Origin: Streptomyces sp. JJ66
GTDB lineage: Bacteria; Actinomycetota; Actinomycetes; Streptomycetales; Streptomycetaceae
DNA length: 43,651 nucleotides
Direction of reading: 5' to 3'
NCBI RefSeq assembly: GCF_019303495.1
Contig: NZ_JAEVFI010000030.1
Span: 1-43,651, forward strand
Part shown: piece after piece, positions 1 to 7,561 of the stretch
How positions within the stretch are numbered: the first letter of the stretch is position 1
How the letters are laid out: each line of letters begins with the position of its first letter
Notes under the pieces: generated by a model
Told to the model about the DNA's origin: nothing
Database searches by the model: none
What the model saw: the letters and a program-made list of their open reading frames with translations, nothing else
Position numbers and translations under genes: made by a program

Positions 1-855
1 CCGGCCGCCGCCGCCCTGACCGCCGCCCCGGCCGCCGCCGCCCTGACCGCCGCTCCGGCCGCCGCCCGGGCCGCGACCGCCCCCGGTACCGCCGCTGTCG
101 GCACGGCGCCGCGCAAACCCCTGCCGGTCGGCCCGCCGGGCGGCGTCATCACCGCCCAGGAGGAACGCGAAGCGGCCGCCGCGCCCCCGGACACCGCTCC
201 GGACCCCGGCGGCGGCTGGCAGCAGGGCGACCTGCGCCTGACCGCCTTCGACAACGCCGTTGTCGAGGAGTTCGCGGACACCGCGCGCACGGCGGAACGG
301 TCCATCAGCCCGACGATCCGCACCGTCGCCTCCTGGAGCGGCGCGGAGGTCGTCGGCTTCGCGCACCGGCTGAAGTCCGAGGACGCGCTCAAGCGCACGG
401 TCGCCACCGCGCTGCGGGAGAACCCGGACCAGACGGTCTACCAGGCGCTGGCCGACGTGCACGACTCCGTCCGCTACACGCTGGTGTGGGAGGACGCGGA
501 CTACACCCAGGGCGTCGAGGTCGCCACCGGCATGCTCAGCGCGTGGGGCCACACCAACGAGCGCTGGGCCAACACCTGGAAGGACCGCACCAGCTACCAG
601 GGGATCACCACCACGTGGCGCGACCCGATGTACGCCCACCCGTACACGATCCACTTCCACACCCCGGCCAGCGAGGACGCCGCGCGGGCGGCGCAACCGC
701 TGGAGGAGGAGCGGCGGTTGCCGGGCACGACGCCGGAGCGGAAGGAAGCGCTGGCTGAACAGCAAGCACGGCTTTTCGCGGCGGTTCCGGTACCGGCGGG
801 GGCACAGTCGCTGGCCGCACCCCACCGCCCTGGGAGGGTGCCGACTTCGGCCTAG
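1..855 (+). CDS. RelA/SpoT-fold nucleotide pyrophosphokinase-like protein, C-terminal part (5' end outside window)
   Basis: The frame is open from the left edge to a TAG at 853-855, giving 284 visible residues; the start lies outside. Residues 1-70 are an Ala/Pro-rich linker. From about residue 75 the pattern resembles the RelA/SpoT synthetase fold: a basic helix HRLKSEDALKRTV (from residue 122), a strand with DVHDSVRYTLV (from 152), SYQGITTTW (from 198), which matches the tyrosine-containing nucleotide-stacking loop, and TIHFHTPAS (from 216) where classical enzymes have E-x-Q-x-R-T. The catalytic Glu of that last motif is not apparent (Thr instead). Known relatives include Streptomyces secreted ATP nucleotide 3'-pyrophosphokinase and the (p)ppApp-making toxin Tas1. 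The long linker suggests a secreted or multidomain protein, which is inference. Fold assignment is fairly sure; activity and product are not. Confidence 0.65.
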   Translation, partial: PAAAALTAAPAAAALTAAPAAARAATAPGTAAVGTAPRKPLPVGPPGGVITAQEEREAAAAPPDTAPDPGGGWQQGDLRLTAFDNAVVEEFADTARTAERSISPTIRTVASWSGAEVVGFAHRLKSEDALKRTVATALRENPDQTVYQALADVHDSVRYTLVWEDADYTQGVEVATGMLSAWGHTNERWANTWKDRTSYQGITTTWRDPMYAHPYTIHFHTPASEDAARAAQPLEEERRLPGTTPERKEALAEQQARLFAAVPVPAGAQSLAAPHRPGRVPTSA

Positions 856-892
856 GGTGCCGACTCCGGCCCAGGGTGCCGACTCCGGCTGA
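836..892 (+). repeat. 19-bp tandem repeat, three copies, across a stop codon
   Basis: Three consecutive near-identical 19-bp units (836-854, 855-873, 874-892) of the form GGGTGCCGACTCCGGCCCA. The stop codon of the upstream gene (853-855) spans the first unit boundary. Because 19 is not a multiple of three, loss or gain of a unit would alter the C-terminus of that protein. Confidence 0.9.
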
Positions 893-1086
893 GCGCGGTG
901 CGCCGCCGGGGACTTTCGCCATGCGAGATCTCGCCCCGGCTCCGGCCACCGGTTCGGCTTGGGGCTGCCCACCTGTCCGGCTGTGGAGGGTGGTGGGGTG
1001 CGCGCCGGGTCGCGAGGGCCGAGAGGGTGGCTGCGGTCCGGCGCGTAGTGCGGTCTCCGGGGCGAGGGCGGGCGCAGGATGGGGGC

Positions 1087-2523
1087 ATGGATGACGTTGA
1101 TGTGGTGGTGATCGGGGCCGGGCCCGTCGGGGAGAACGTCGCGGACCGGGCGCGGGCCGCGGGGTTGTCGGTGGCGGTGGTCGAGAGTGAGCTGGCCGGG
1201 GGCGAGTGCTCGTACTGGGCGTGCATGCCCAGCAAGGCGCTGCTGCGCCCCCCGGAGGCGCTGGCGCTGGCGCGGGCGGTGCCCGGAGCGCGGGAGGCGG
1301 CGCGGGGGCGGCTCGACGCGGACGCGGTGCTGGCGCGGCGGGACGCGTTCACCTCGCACTGGGACGACGCCGGTCAGGTGCGCTGGGTGGAGTCCACGGG
1401 CGCGGAGTTCGTGCGCGGGCACGGCAGGCTGGACGGGCCGCGCCGGGTCGCCGTGACCACCGCCGACGGGGGACACCGCACGCTGACCGCGCGGCACGCC
1501 GTGGCCGTCTGCACCGGGACGCGGGCGAAGGTGCCGCCGCTGCCGGGGCTGGGCGGTCCGGACGGGGTGGAGCCGTGGACGAGCCGGCAGGGTACGGCCG
1601 CCAAGGAGGTGCCGGGGCGGCTCGCGGTGGTGGGCGGTGGCCCGGTCGCCGTCGAGCTGGCCACGGCCTGGCAGGCGCTCGGCGCGGCCGTCACCCTGCT
1701 GGTGCGCGGTGACCGGGTGCTCGCGCGGATGGAGCCGTTCGTCGGGGAGTACGTACTGGACGGGCTGCGCCAGGCCGGGGTGCAGGTGCGACTGTCCACC
1801 GAGGCCGCCGAGGTGCGCCGGGCGGGGCCGGACGGGCCGGTGACGCTGCACCTGGGCGACGGCGCGTCGCTGGAGGCGGACGAGGTGCTGTTCGCCACCG
1901 GCCGGGCGCCGCGCACCGAGGACCTGGGCTTGGACACGGTGGGCCTCACGCCCGGCGACTGGCTGGACGTGGACGACTCGTGCCGGGTCACCGGCGTCAG
2001 GGACGGCTGGCTGTACGCGGTCGGCGACGTCAACCACCGGGCGCTGCTGACGCACCAGGGCAAGTACCAGGCGCGCGTCGCCGGGGCCGCGATCGCCGCC
2101 CGGGCCGCCGGGGTGCCGCTGCTGGAGACCGACCGCTGGGGCGCGCACGCGGCCACCGCCGACGCCGCCGCCGTCCCGCAGGTCGTCTTCAGCCACCCGG
2201 AGGCCGCCGCCGTGGGGCTGACGCACGCGCAGGCACAGGTGCGCGGCCTGCGGGCGCGGGCGGTGGACGTGGACCTCGGCCAGGTCGCCGGTGCCGCGCT
2301 GCACGGTGACGACTACCGGGGCCGGGCCCGCCTGGTGGTGGATGAGGACCGGCAGGTCGTTGTCGGCGCCGCGTTGGTGGGGCCGGGCGTCAGCGAGCTG
2401 CTGCACGCCGCGACCGTCGCCGTCGCCGGTGAGGTGCTGATCGAACGGCTCTGGCACGCCGTCCCCGCGTTCCCCACCATGAGCGAGGTGTGGCTGCGCC
2501 TGCTGGAGGAGTACCGGGGCTGA
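1087..2523 (+). CDS. FAD/NAD(P)-dependent pyridine nucleotide-disulfide oxidoreductase
   Basis: 478 residues, the usual length for the dihydrolipoamide dehydrogenase/mercuric reductase family. An N-terminal Rossmann fold carries the FAD motif VIGAGPVGENVA. The redox-active pair is present as GGECSYWACMPSK (Cys-x4-Cys). A second dinucleotide motif, VVGGGPVAVELA, binds NAD(P)H, and ATGRAPRTEDLGLD and YAVGDVN are the second FAD contacts. The C-terminal dimerisation domain ends in VPAFPTMSEVW, where lipoamide dehydrogenases have H-P-T-x-S-E: the catalytic His is Phe here. The disulfide can probably form, but proton transfer to a lipoamide- or glutathione-type substrate would differ, so the substrate is unknown. 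ATG at 1087 fits the domain start; the upstream extension is low-quality sequence. It converges on the HAD gene with only 24 bp between them. Confidence 0.9.
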   Translation: MDDVDVVVIGAGPVGENVADRARAAGLSVAVVESELAGGECSYWACMPSKALLRPPEALALARAVPGAREAARGRLDADAVLARRDAFTSHWDDAGQVRWVESTGAEFVRGHGRLDGPRRVAVTTADGGHRTLTARHAVAVCTGTRAKVPPLPGLGGPDGVEPWTSRQGTAAKEVPGRLAVVGGGPVAVELATAWQALGAAVTLLVRGDRVLARMEPFVGEYVLDGLRQAGVQVRLSTEAAEVRRAGPDGPVTLHLGDGASLEADEVLFATGRAPRTEDLGLDTVGLTPGDWLDVDDSCRVTGVRDGWLYAVGDVNHRALLTHQGKYQARVAGAAIAARAAGVPLLETDRWGAHAATADAAAVPQVVFSHPEAAAVGLTHAQAQVRGLRARAVDVDLGQVAGAALHGDDYRGRARLVVDEDRQVVVGAALVGPGVSELLHAATVAVAGEVLIERLWHAVPAFPTMSEVWLRLLEEYRG

Positions 2524-2547
2524 CCGTACGGCGGGCGTTCCGGGTGG

Positions 2548-3369
2548 TCAGCCCAGCAGGCGTTCCAGGACGACGGCGACGCCGTCCGCGTTGTTGGACG
2601 CGGTCACCTCGTCGGCCACGGCCAGGAGTTCGGGGTGCGCGCCCGCCATGGCGACGCCGTACCCCGCCCAGGCGAACATCGGGGCGTCGTTGGGCATGTC
2701 ACCGAACGTCAGCGTCTCGGCTCGCTTGACGCCCAGTCGGCGGGCGGCGAGCGACAGCCCGGTGGCCTTCGTCAGCCCGGTGGGCAGCAGCTCCACGATG
2801 CCGTGCCCCGCCACCACGACGTCCACCAGCGCACCGGCCGCCGCGCGGGCCGCCTTGGCCAGCGTGTCGTCCGGGAGCCGCGGGTGCTGGAGGTACAGCT
2901 TGCCCAGCGGCGCCGCCCACAGCTCGGCGCGGTCGGTGAACTGCCGCACGGGCAGGGCGCCGCGCATCACGTACCCGGGGCCGACGAGGATGTCGCCCTC
3001 CAGTCCGTCCCGGGCGGCGGCCAGCGCCAGGGGGCCCGTCTCCTGCTCGATCCGCTCGACCGCCAGTTCCGCGAGCCGCCGGTCGAGCGTGACGGACGTC
3101 AGCAGGCGGTGCTCGCCCGCGTGGTAGACCTGCCCGCCCTGCCCGCACACCGCGAGGCCGCGATATCCCAGCGCGTCCAGCACGGGCCGGGTGGAGGAGA
3201 CGGGGCGGCCGGTGACGACCAGGTGGGCCGCGCCCGCCTCGGTGGCCGCGGCGAGCGCGTCCCGGGTGCGCGGCGAGACTGTCTCGTCGTCGCGCAGCAG
3301 TGTGCCGTCCAGGTCGGTGGCGACCAGCCCGTAAGGGAAGCCGCCACCGCTCGCGGTGCGTTCGCTCAC
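2548..3369 (-). CDS. HAD-superfamily hydrolase, Cof/YidA type
   Basis: 273 residues. The N-terminal motif LVATDLDGTLLRDD holds the nucleophile Asp and acid/base Asp of HAD phosphatases; VVTGRP is motif II; the C-terminal LTFGDMPNDAPMF is the Mg-binding motif IV of the Cof subfamily, with the large type IIB cap between. The likely role is dephosphorylation of a sugar phosphate or other small phosphorylated metabolite; the substrate cannot be read from sequence. The GTG start (3367-3369) overlaps the TGA stop of serS in a 4-bp GTGA overlap, so the two are almost certainly cotranscribed and translationally coupled. That arrangement may indicate housekeeping phosphatase activity linked to serine or nucleotide metabolism (inference). 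Confidence 0.9.
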   Translation of the reverse strand: MSERTASGGGFPYGLVATDLDGTLLRDDETVSPRTRDALAAATEAGAAHLVVTGRPVSSTRPVLDALGYRGLAVCGQGGQVYHAGEHRLLTSVTLDRRLAELAVERIEQETGPLALAAARDGLEGDILVGPGYVMRGALPVRQFTDRAELWAAPLGKLYLQHPRLPDDTLAKAARAAAGALVDVVVAGHGIVELLPTGLTKATGLSLAARRLGVKRAETLTFGDMPNDAPMFAWAGYGVAMAGAHPELLAVADEVTASNNADGVAVVLERLLG

Positions 3370-4643
3370 GAGGCGACCGGCTCCAGCAGCTCACGGCCGC
3401 CGAGATAGGGCCGCAGCACCTGGGGCACCCGCACCGAGCCGTCGGCCTGCTGGTGGTTCTCCAGCAGCGCGACGATGGTGCGCGGCACGGCGCACAGGGT
3501 GCCGTTGAGGGTGGCCAGCGGACGCACCTGCTTGCCGTCGCGGGCCCGCACGGCCAGGCGGCGGGCCTGGAACGCGTCGCAGTTGGAAGCCGAGGTCAGC
3601 TCGCGGTACTTGCCCTGGGTGGGAATCCACGCCTCGCAGTCGAACTTGCGCGAGGCGGACGCGCCCAGGTCACCGCTGGCGACGTCGATGACGCGGAACG
3701 GCAGCTCCAGCGACGTCAGCCACTGCTTCTCCCACTCCAGCAGCCGCGCGTGCTCGGCCTCGGCCTCCTCCGGCGCGACGAAGCAGAACATCTCCACCTT
3801 GTCGAACTGGTGGACGCGGAAGATGCCCCGGGTGTCCTTGCCGTAGGACCCGGCCTCGCGCCGGAAGCAGGGCGAGAAGCCCGCGTAGCGCAGCGGCAGC
3901 TTGTCCGCCTCGATGATCTCGTCCATGTGGTACGCGGCGAGCGGGACCTCGGAGGTGCCGACCAGGTAGTAGTCGTCCTTCTCCAGGTGGTAGACGTCCT
4001 CGGCGGCCTGGCCCAGGAAGCCGGTGCCCTCCATCGCGCGCGGCTTGACCAGCGCGGGGGTGAGCATCGGCGTGAAGCCCGCCGCCGTCGCCTGGGCGAT
4101 GGCCGCGTTCACCAGGGCCAGCTCCAGCAGGGCGCCGACGCCGGTGAGGTAGTAGAAGCGCGAGCCGGACACCTTGGCGCCGCGCTCGACGTCGATGGCG
4201 CCGAGCGCCTGGCCGAGCTGGAGGTGGTCCTGGGGTGCGAAGCCCTCGGCGGCGAAGTCCCGTACGGTGCCGAGCGTCTCGCGCACGGTGAAGTCGTCCT
4301 CGCCGCCCACGGGCACGTCCGGGTGTACCAGGTTGCCGAGCTGGAGCAGCAGGCGCTGCGCCTCGGCGGCGGCCTCGTCCTGCGCGGCGTCGGCGGCCTT
4401 GACGGCGGCCGACAGCTCCCCGGCCTTCTTCAGCAGCTCCGCCTTCTCCTCGCCGCTCGCCTTGGGGATGAGCTTGCCGAGCTGCTTCTGTTCGGAGCGC
4501 AGCTCGTCGAAGCGGACGCTGGAGGACCGGCGGCGCTCGTCGGCGGCGAGGAGGGAGTCGACGACCGCGACGTCCTCTCCTCGGGCGCGCTGGGAGGCGC
4601 GCACACGGTCGGGGTCCTCACGAAGCAGGCGAAGGTCAATCAC
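3366..4643 (-). CDS. serS: Seryl-tRNA synthetase
   Basis: 425 residues, the normal bacterial length. The N-terminus MIDLRLLREDPDRVRASQ and the following Gln/Lys/Glu-rich helices form the coiled-coil arm that grips the long variable arm of tRNA-Ser. Class II motifs are clear: motif 2 in FRREAGSYGKDTRGIFRVHQ, the serine-binding TSEVPLAAYH, the motif 3 region LNGTLCAVPRTIVALLENHQ, and LTSASNCDAFQARR. It charges tRNA-Ser in the cytoplasm. The start is GTG (4641-4643). The purine run GGGAGG abuts it with no spacer and TAGCCT lies just upstream, so a leaderless transcript is plausible. It heads a two-gene operon with the HAD gene. A serine tRNA is encoded at 30354-30441. Confidence 0.97.
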   Translation of the reverse strand: MIDLRLLREDPDRVRASQRARGEDVAVVDSLLAADERRRSSSVRFDELRSEQKQLGKLIPKASGEEKAELLKKAGELSAAVKAADAAQDEAAAEAQRLLLQLGNLVHPDVPVGGEDDFTVRETLGTVRDFAAEGFAPQDHLQLGQALGAIDVERGAKVSGSRFYYLTGVGALLELALVNAAIAQATAAGFTPMLTPALVKPRAMEGTGFLGQAAEDVYHLEKDDYYLVGTSEVPLAAYHMDEIIEADKLPLRYAGFSPCFRREAGSYGKDTRGIFRVHQFDKVEMFCFVAPEEAEAEHARLLEWEKQWLTSLELPFRVIDVASGDLGASASRKFDCEAWIPTQGKYRELTSASNCDAFQARRLAVRARDGKQVRPLATLNGTLCAVPRTIVALLENHQQADGSVRVPQVLRPYLGGRELLEPVAS

Positions 4644-4788
4644 CCTCCCAGGCTACCGGTGCCTGGCGACGGCCCTCACGCAGACTTCGCCACTGAATAC
4701 CCTCTTTGCCCTATTTGATTGCTTTGCCAGGTTATGCCGTTCCTGGCCGGTGGGGGCGGGTGTTGGCTCGTGAGCACGTCGCCACGCT

Positions 4789-4797
4789 TTATCCACA
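4789..4797 (+). promoter_or_regulatory. DnaA box TTATCCACA
   Basis: Exact TTATCCACA on the plus strand, first box of the serS-pheA cluster. Confidence 0.75.
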
Positions 4798-4818
4798 GCT
4801 CACGCCGGGTTCTTGGAA

Positions 4819-4827
4819 ATATCCACA
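4819..4827 (+). promoter_or_regulatory. DnaA box-like ATATCCACA
   Basis: One mismatch (first base) to TTATCCACA, same strand as the first box, with 30 bp between their starts. Confidence 0.55.
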
Positions 4828-5048
4828 GGGTTGCGGATGTGGTTGTGGAAATGCCCTGGTCAGCGGCGTGGCAGAGAAAAAGGTGGGGGCAATTCGGTCA
4901 TTTCGCTGGGCAAACCTCAGGTGTCGACTCGAATGAGCGGATTGAATGTGATGCTGCCCACGTCGGGGTGGTTCGAAGACGCCCAGAGTTGACGGTGCCG
5001 TAAGGTGCGCGCCCTCGCGGGCGGCGGCGTACCGACGGCCGTGTCGAC

Positions 5049-5057
5049 TTATACACA
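5049..5057 (+). promoter_or_regulatory. DnaA box TTATACACA
   Basis: Matches the general bacterial consensus TTATNCACA; on the plus strand, preceded by the repeated GTGTCGACT. Confidence 0.65.
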
Positions 5058-5073
5058 GGCCGCCCGGGCAAGC

Positions 5074-5082
5074 TGTGGATAA
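5074..5082 (-). promoter_or_regulatory. DnaA box TTATCCACA (minus strand)
   Basis: TGTGGATAA on the plus strand is an exact TTATCCACA on the minus strand. It faces the TTATACACA box with 16 bp between them, an inverted pair of the kind used for cooperative DnaA binding. Confidence 0.75.
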
Positions 5083-5228
5083 CTTTCGCACCGGGCGGTG
5101 GAGACCGCCCCGCGCCCGCTCCCGGGCCTCCGCCCGCCCGGGGTGCACCCGCGCCCGCCCAGGAGTCCGCGCCCGCTCGGCAGCGCCCCGCGCCCCTCCG
5201 CAAGCGTCGCGCGCCGCCGCCGGACCGC

Positions 5229-6161
5229 TCAGCCCCGTCCGTCCAGGCAGCGCAGCACCCAGTCGGTGGCCGCCGTGAAATCCTCGTCCGCCGTGCCCGG
5301 CCGCAGCAGCGTCGGCCGCACCTCGTCCGCGCGGGGATAGGAGCCGAGGAACCGCACCTGCTGGCACGCGCGCTTCAGCCCCATCAGCACGTCCGCGATA
5401 CGGCGGTCCTGAAGGTGGCCCTCGCAGTCCACCGAGAAGCAGTACCGGCCGATGCCCTCGCCCGTGGGGCGCGACTCGATACGCATCATGCTCACGCCAC
5501 GCGAGGCGTACTCCTGCAACAGCTCCAGCAGCGCACCCGGGTGGTCCTCGCGCAGCCACATCACCACGGACGTCTTGTCGGCACCCGTCGGCGCCGGGGG
5601 CCGGGCCGGGCGGCCCACCAGCACGAAGCGCGTCACCGCGTTCTCCGCGTCGTGGATATCGCGCACCCGCACGTCCAGGCCGTACCGCGGGGCCGCGAAC
5701 TCCCCGGCGAACGCGGCGTCGTAGCGGCCTTCCTGCACCAGCCGGGCTCCGTCCGCGTTCGACGCCGCCGACTCCCACTGAGCCTCCGGCAGCTCGCGCG
5801 CCAGCCACTTGCGCACCTGCGGCTGCGCCACGGGGTGGCCCGTCACCGTCTTGACCTGGTCCAGCGGCGTGCCCGGGCGGACCAGCAGCGCGAACGCGAT
5901 CGGCAGCAGCACCTCGCGGTAGATCATCAGCGGTTCGCCGGACGCCAGCTCGTCCAGCGTCGCGGTGACGCCGCCCTCCACGGAGTTCTCGATCGGCACC
6001 AGCGCGCCCGCCGCCTCGCCGACGCGCACGGCGTCCAGCGCGGCGGCGACCGAGACCATCGGCACGAGTTCCCGGGTGGCCGCTTCCGGGAGCGTGCGCA
6101 GGGCGGCCTCCGTGAAGGTGCCTTCGGGACCCAGGTAGGTGTAACGGCTGGCAGGTGACAT
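5229..6161 (-). CDS. pheA: Prephenate dehydratase (phenylalanine biosynthesis)
   Basis: 310 residues, the length of monofunctional actinobacterial PheA. It converts prephenate to phenylpyruvate in the cytoplasm. The N-terminus RYTYLGPEGTFTEAAL and VPIENSVEGGVTATLDEL are family signatures; NAVTRFVLVG carries the catalytic Thr-Arg-Phe. The C-terminal ACT domain has GALLELLQEYASRGVSMMRIESRP; the ESRP segment binds phenylalanine for feedback inhibition. ATG at 6159-6161 fits the conserved N-terminus; no clear ribosome binding site precedes it, and an in-frame GTG lies three codons upstream. It lies behind a strong hairpin that ends the dtpA transcript, so it probably has its own promoter. Confidence 0.95.
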   Translation of the reverse strand: MSPASRYTYLGPEGTFTEAALRTLPEAATRELVPMVSVAAALDAVRVGEAAGALVPIENSVEGGVTATLDELASGEPLMIYREVLLPIAFALLVRPGTPLDQVKTVTGHPVAQPQVRKWLARELPEAQWESAASNADGARLVQEGRYDAAFAGEFAAPRYGLDVRVRDIHDAENAVTRFVLVGRPARPPAPTGADKTSVVMWLREDHPGALLELLQEYASRGVSMMRIESRPTGEGIGRYCFSVDCEGHLQDRRIADVLMGLKRACQQVRFLGSYPRADEVRPTLLRPGTADEDFTAATDWVLRCLDGRG

Positions 6162-6212
6162 ACGGCTCACAGTAGCCGCCCGGCGGCGGGCGGACCCGGC
6201 TGTCCGGGTGCT

Positions 6213-6241
6213 GGTTCCCCGGCTGGGCGGGCCGGGGAACC
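6213..6241 (-). terminator. Intrinsic terminator-like hairpin after dtpA
   Basis: Perfect 10-bp arms GGTTCCCCGG (6213-6222) and CCGGGGAACC (6232-6241) with a 9-base loop, 9 bp beyond the dtpA stop. There is no long T tract, which is usual in streptomycetes. Confidence 0.7.
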
Positions 6242-6249
6242 GCCGGGCG

Positions 6250-7503
6250 TCAGGACTCCAGGAGGGGCTGGCCGACGTAGGCGCCCTCCGGCGCACCCGC
6301 CGGGACGGCGAACAGCGCGCTGGCCTCGTGGCGGATGAACCCCGACAGCGCGTCGCCCCGGTCGAGCTTGCGCTGCACCGGGACGAAGGCGCGCAGGGGG
6401 TCGGCCTGCCAGGCGACGAACAGCAGGCCCGCGTCGTCCGGGGCGTCGTGGTACGAGTACGAGCGGCGCAGCATGGTCGCGCCGCCGTTGGACTCCGGGG
6501 CGGAGACGCGCACGTGGGCGTCGGCGGCGATGGCCAGCTCACCACCCGAAGTGCGCGCCTGAAGATCGACCGGAGTCGTCTCCGTGCCGCCGGACAGCGG
6601 CGCCCCGTCGGACACGCGGCGGCCGATCACCTCCTCCCGCCGCGCGCGGGAGAGGGCGTCCCAGTCGTCCAGCAGCATGCGGATACGGCGGACGACGGCG
6701 TAGGAGCCGCCCGCCATCCACGCCGGGTGCCGCCCGTCCGACGGCACCTCGGCACCGGAGGCCGGGACGAAGACGTGCCGCGCGAAGTCGGCGTCGTCCG
6801 GCCGGGGGTTGTTCGTCCCGTCGATCTGGCCCATCAGGTTGCGCTGCGAGCGGGGCTCGGCCGTGGCGCCCGGGGTGCGGTTGAAGCCGGACATCTGCCA
6901 GCGCACCCGGGCTGTCTCCGCCGCGTCGCGTGTCAGCACGCGCACCGCGTCGAAGGCGACGAGCGCGTCGTCGCAGCCGACCTGCACCCACAGGTCGCCC
7001 TCCGAGCGACCCCGGTCCAGCGCGTCGGCGGAGAACTCCGGCAGCGGGGCGAGCGCTGCGGGACGCTGGCCGGCGAGCCCGGTGCGGTCGAAGAAGCTCG
7101 CGCCGAAGCCGAAAGTGACCGTCAGCGCCGCCGGACCGGCGTCCAGCGCGCTGCCGGTGGCGTGCTCACCGGGCGGGCGGCCCGCCATGAGCGCGGCGGC
7201 CGTGCGCGACCAGCGGCGCAGCAACCCCGCCGCCTCCTTGCGCCCCGCCCCCGGCACCAGGTCGAACGCGAGCAGGTGCCCGTGCGCCTGGACGGGCTGG
7301 ACGATCCCGGGCTGGCGCTCGCCGTGGAAGGCGTAACTCCGCTCGCCGACGCCGGACAGCGGCGCGGGCGGCTCCGGCCGCACGGCGGCGTAACCGAGCG
7401 CGCCGCCCGTGCCGCCCACGGCGAGCGAGGCCGCGCCCGCCGCTGTGGCGGTGCCCAGCAGGCGGCGGCGGGAGACGCTGGCGGGGGTGGGGTGGTCGTT
7501 CAT
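6250..7503 (-). CDS. dtpA: Tat-exported DyP-type haem peroxidase (DtpA/EfeB family)
   Basis: 417 residues. The N-terminus has a twin-arginine signal, SRRRLLGTA (residues 11-19), then a hydrophobic stretch, so the protein is exported folded. The DyP motif GQIDGTNNPR (225-234) supplies the catalytic Asp228; His330 in DAHVRVSAPESNGG is the likely proximal haem ligand and Arg346 in MLRRSYSY the distal Arg. It oxidises substrates with peroxide outside the membrane. In Streptomyces lividans the equivalent DtpA is needed for maturation of the copper radical oxidase GlxA, and its gene lies with sco and ecuC; the same neighbours occur here. It lies 58 bp downstream of the CopC-CopD gene and probably ends that operon. 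ATG at 7503 has GGAAG 9 bases upstream. Confidence 0.93.
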   Translation of the reverse strand: MNDHPTPASVSRRRLLGTATAAGAASLAVGGTGGALGYAAVRPEPPAPLSGVGERSYAFHGERQPGIVQPVQAHGHLLAFDLVPGAGRKEAAGLLRRWSRTAAALMAGRPPGEHATGSALDAGPAALTVTFGFGASFFDRTGLAGQRPAALAPLPEFSADALDRGRSEGDLWVQVGCDDALVAFDAVRVLTRDAAETARVRWQMSGFNRTPGATAEPRSQRNLMGQIDGTNNPRPDDADFARHVFVPASGAEVPSDGRHPAWMAGGSYAVVRRIRMLLDDWDALSRARREEVIGRRVSDGAPLSGGTETTPVDLQARTSGGELAIAADAHVRVSAPESNGGATMLRRSYSYHDAPDDAGLLFVAWQADPLRAFVPVQRKLDRGDALSGFIRHEASALFAVPAGAPEGAYVGQPLLES

Positions 7504-7561
7504 GACTGGCTTCCGGGGGCTCGGGGCTCGGGGCTCGGGCTCGGTGGGCGGGGGTTCGGGG

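Larger units (their letters stand above)
4644..5228. other. 585-bp serS-pheA spacer with a DnaA-box cluster
   Basis: No convincing gene lies here. Three exact TTATNCACA nonamers (4789-4797, 5049-5057, 5074-5082), one single-mismatch copy (4819-4827) and one two-mismatch copy on the minus strand (TGTGGAAAT, 4844-4852) occur within about 300 bp. Such AT-containing nonamers are very rare in this GC-rich background. GTGTCGACT is also repeated directly at 4921-4929 and 5041-5049, next to one box. The left part (4690-4740) is unusually AT-rich and probably carries the serS promoter. DnaA-box clusters outside oriC that titrate DnaA are known in Streptomyces coelicolor (for example D78); this may be the corresponding locus. 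Confidence 0.75.

Noticed and set aside
4644..5228. Chromosomal oriC
   Set aside because: Flanking genes are serS and pheA, not dnaA and dnaN, and there are too few boxes for a Streptomyces oriC; a DnaA-titration cluster fits better.
4789..5808. Long minus-strand ORF overlapping the serS-pheA spacer and the end of pheA
   Set aside because: It is antisense-frame translation of pheA (other frame) and of DnaA-box spacer; Arg/Gly/Ala shadow composition and no family pattern.
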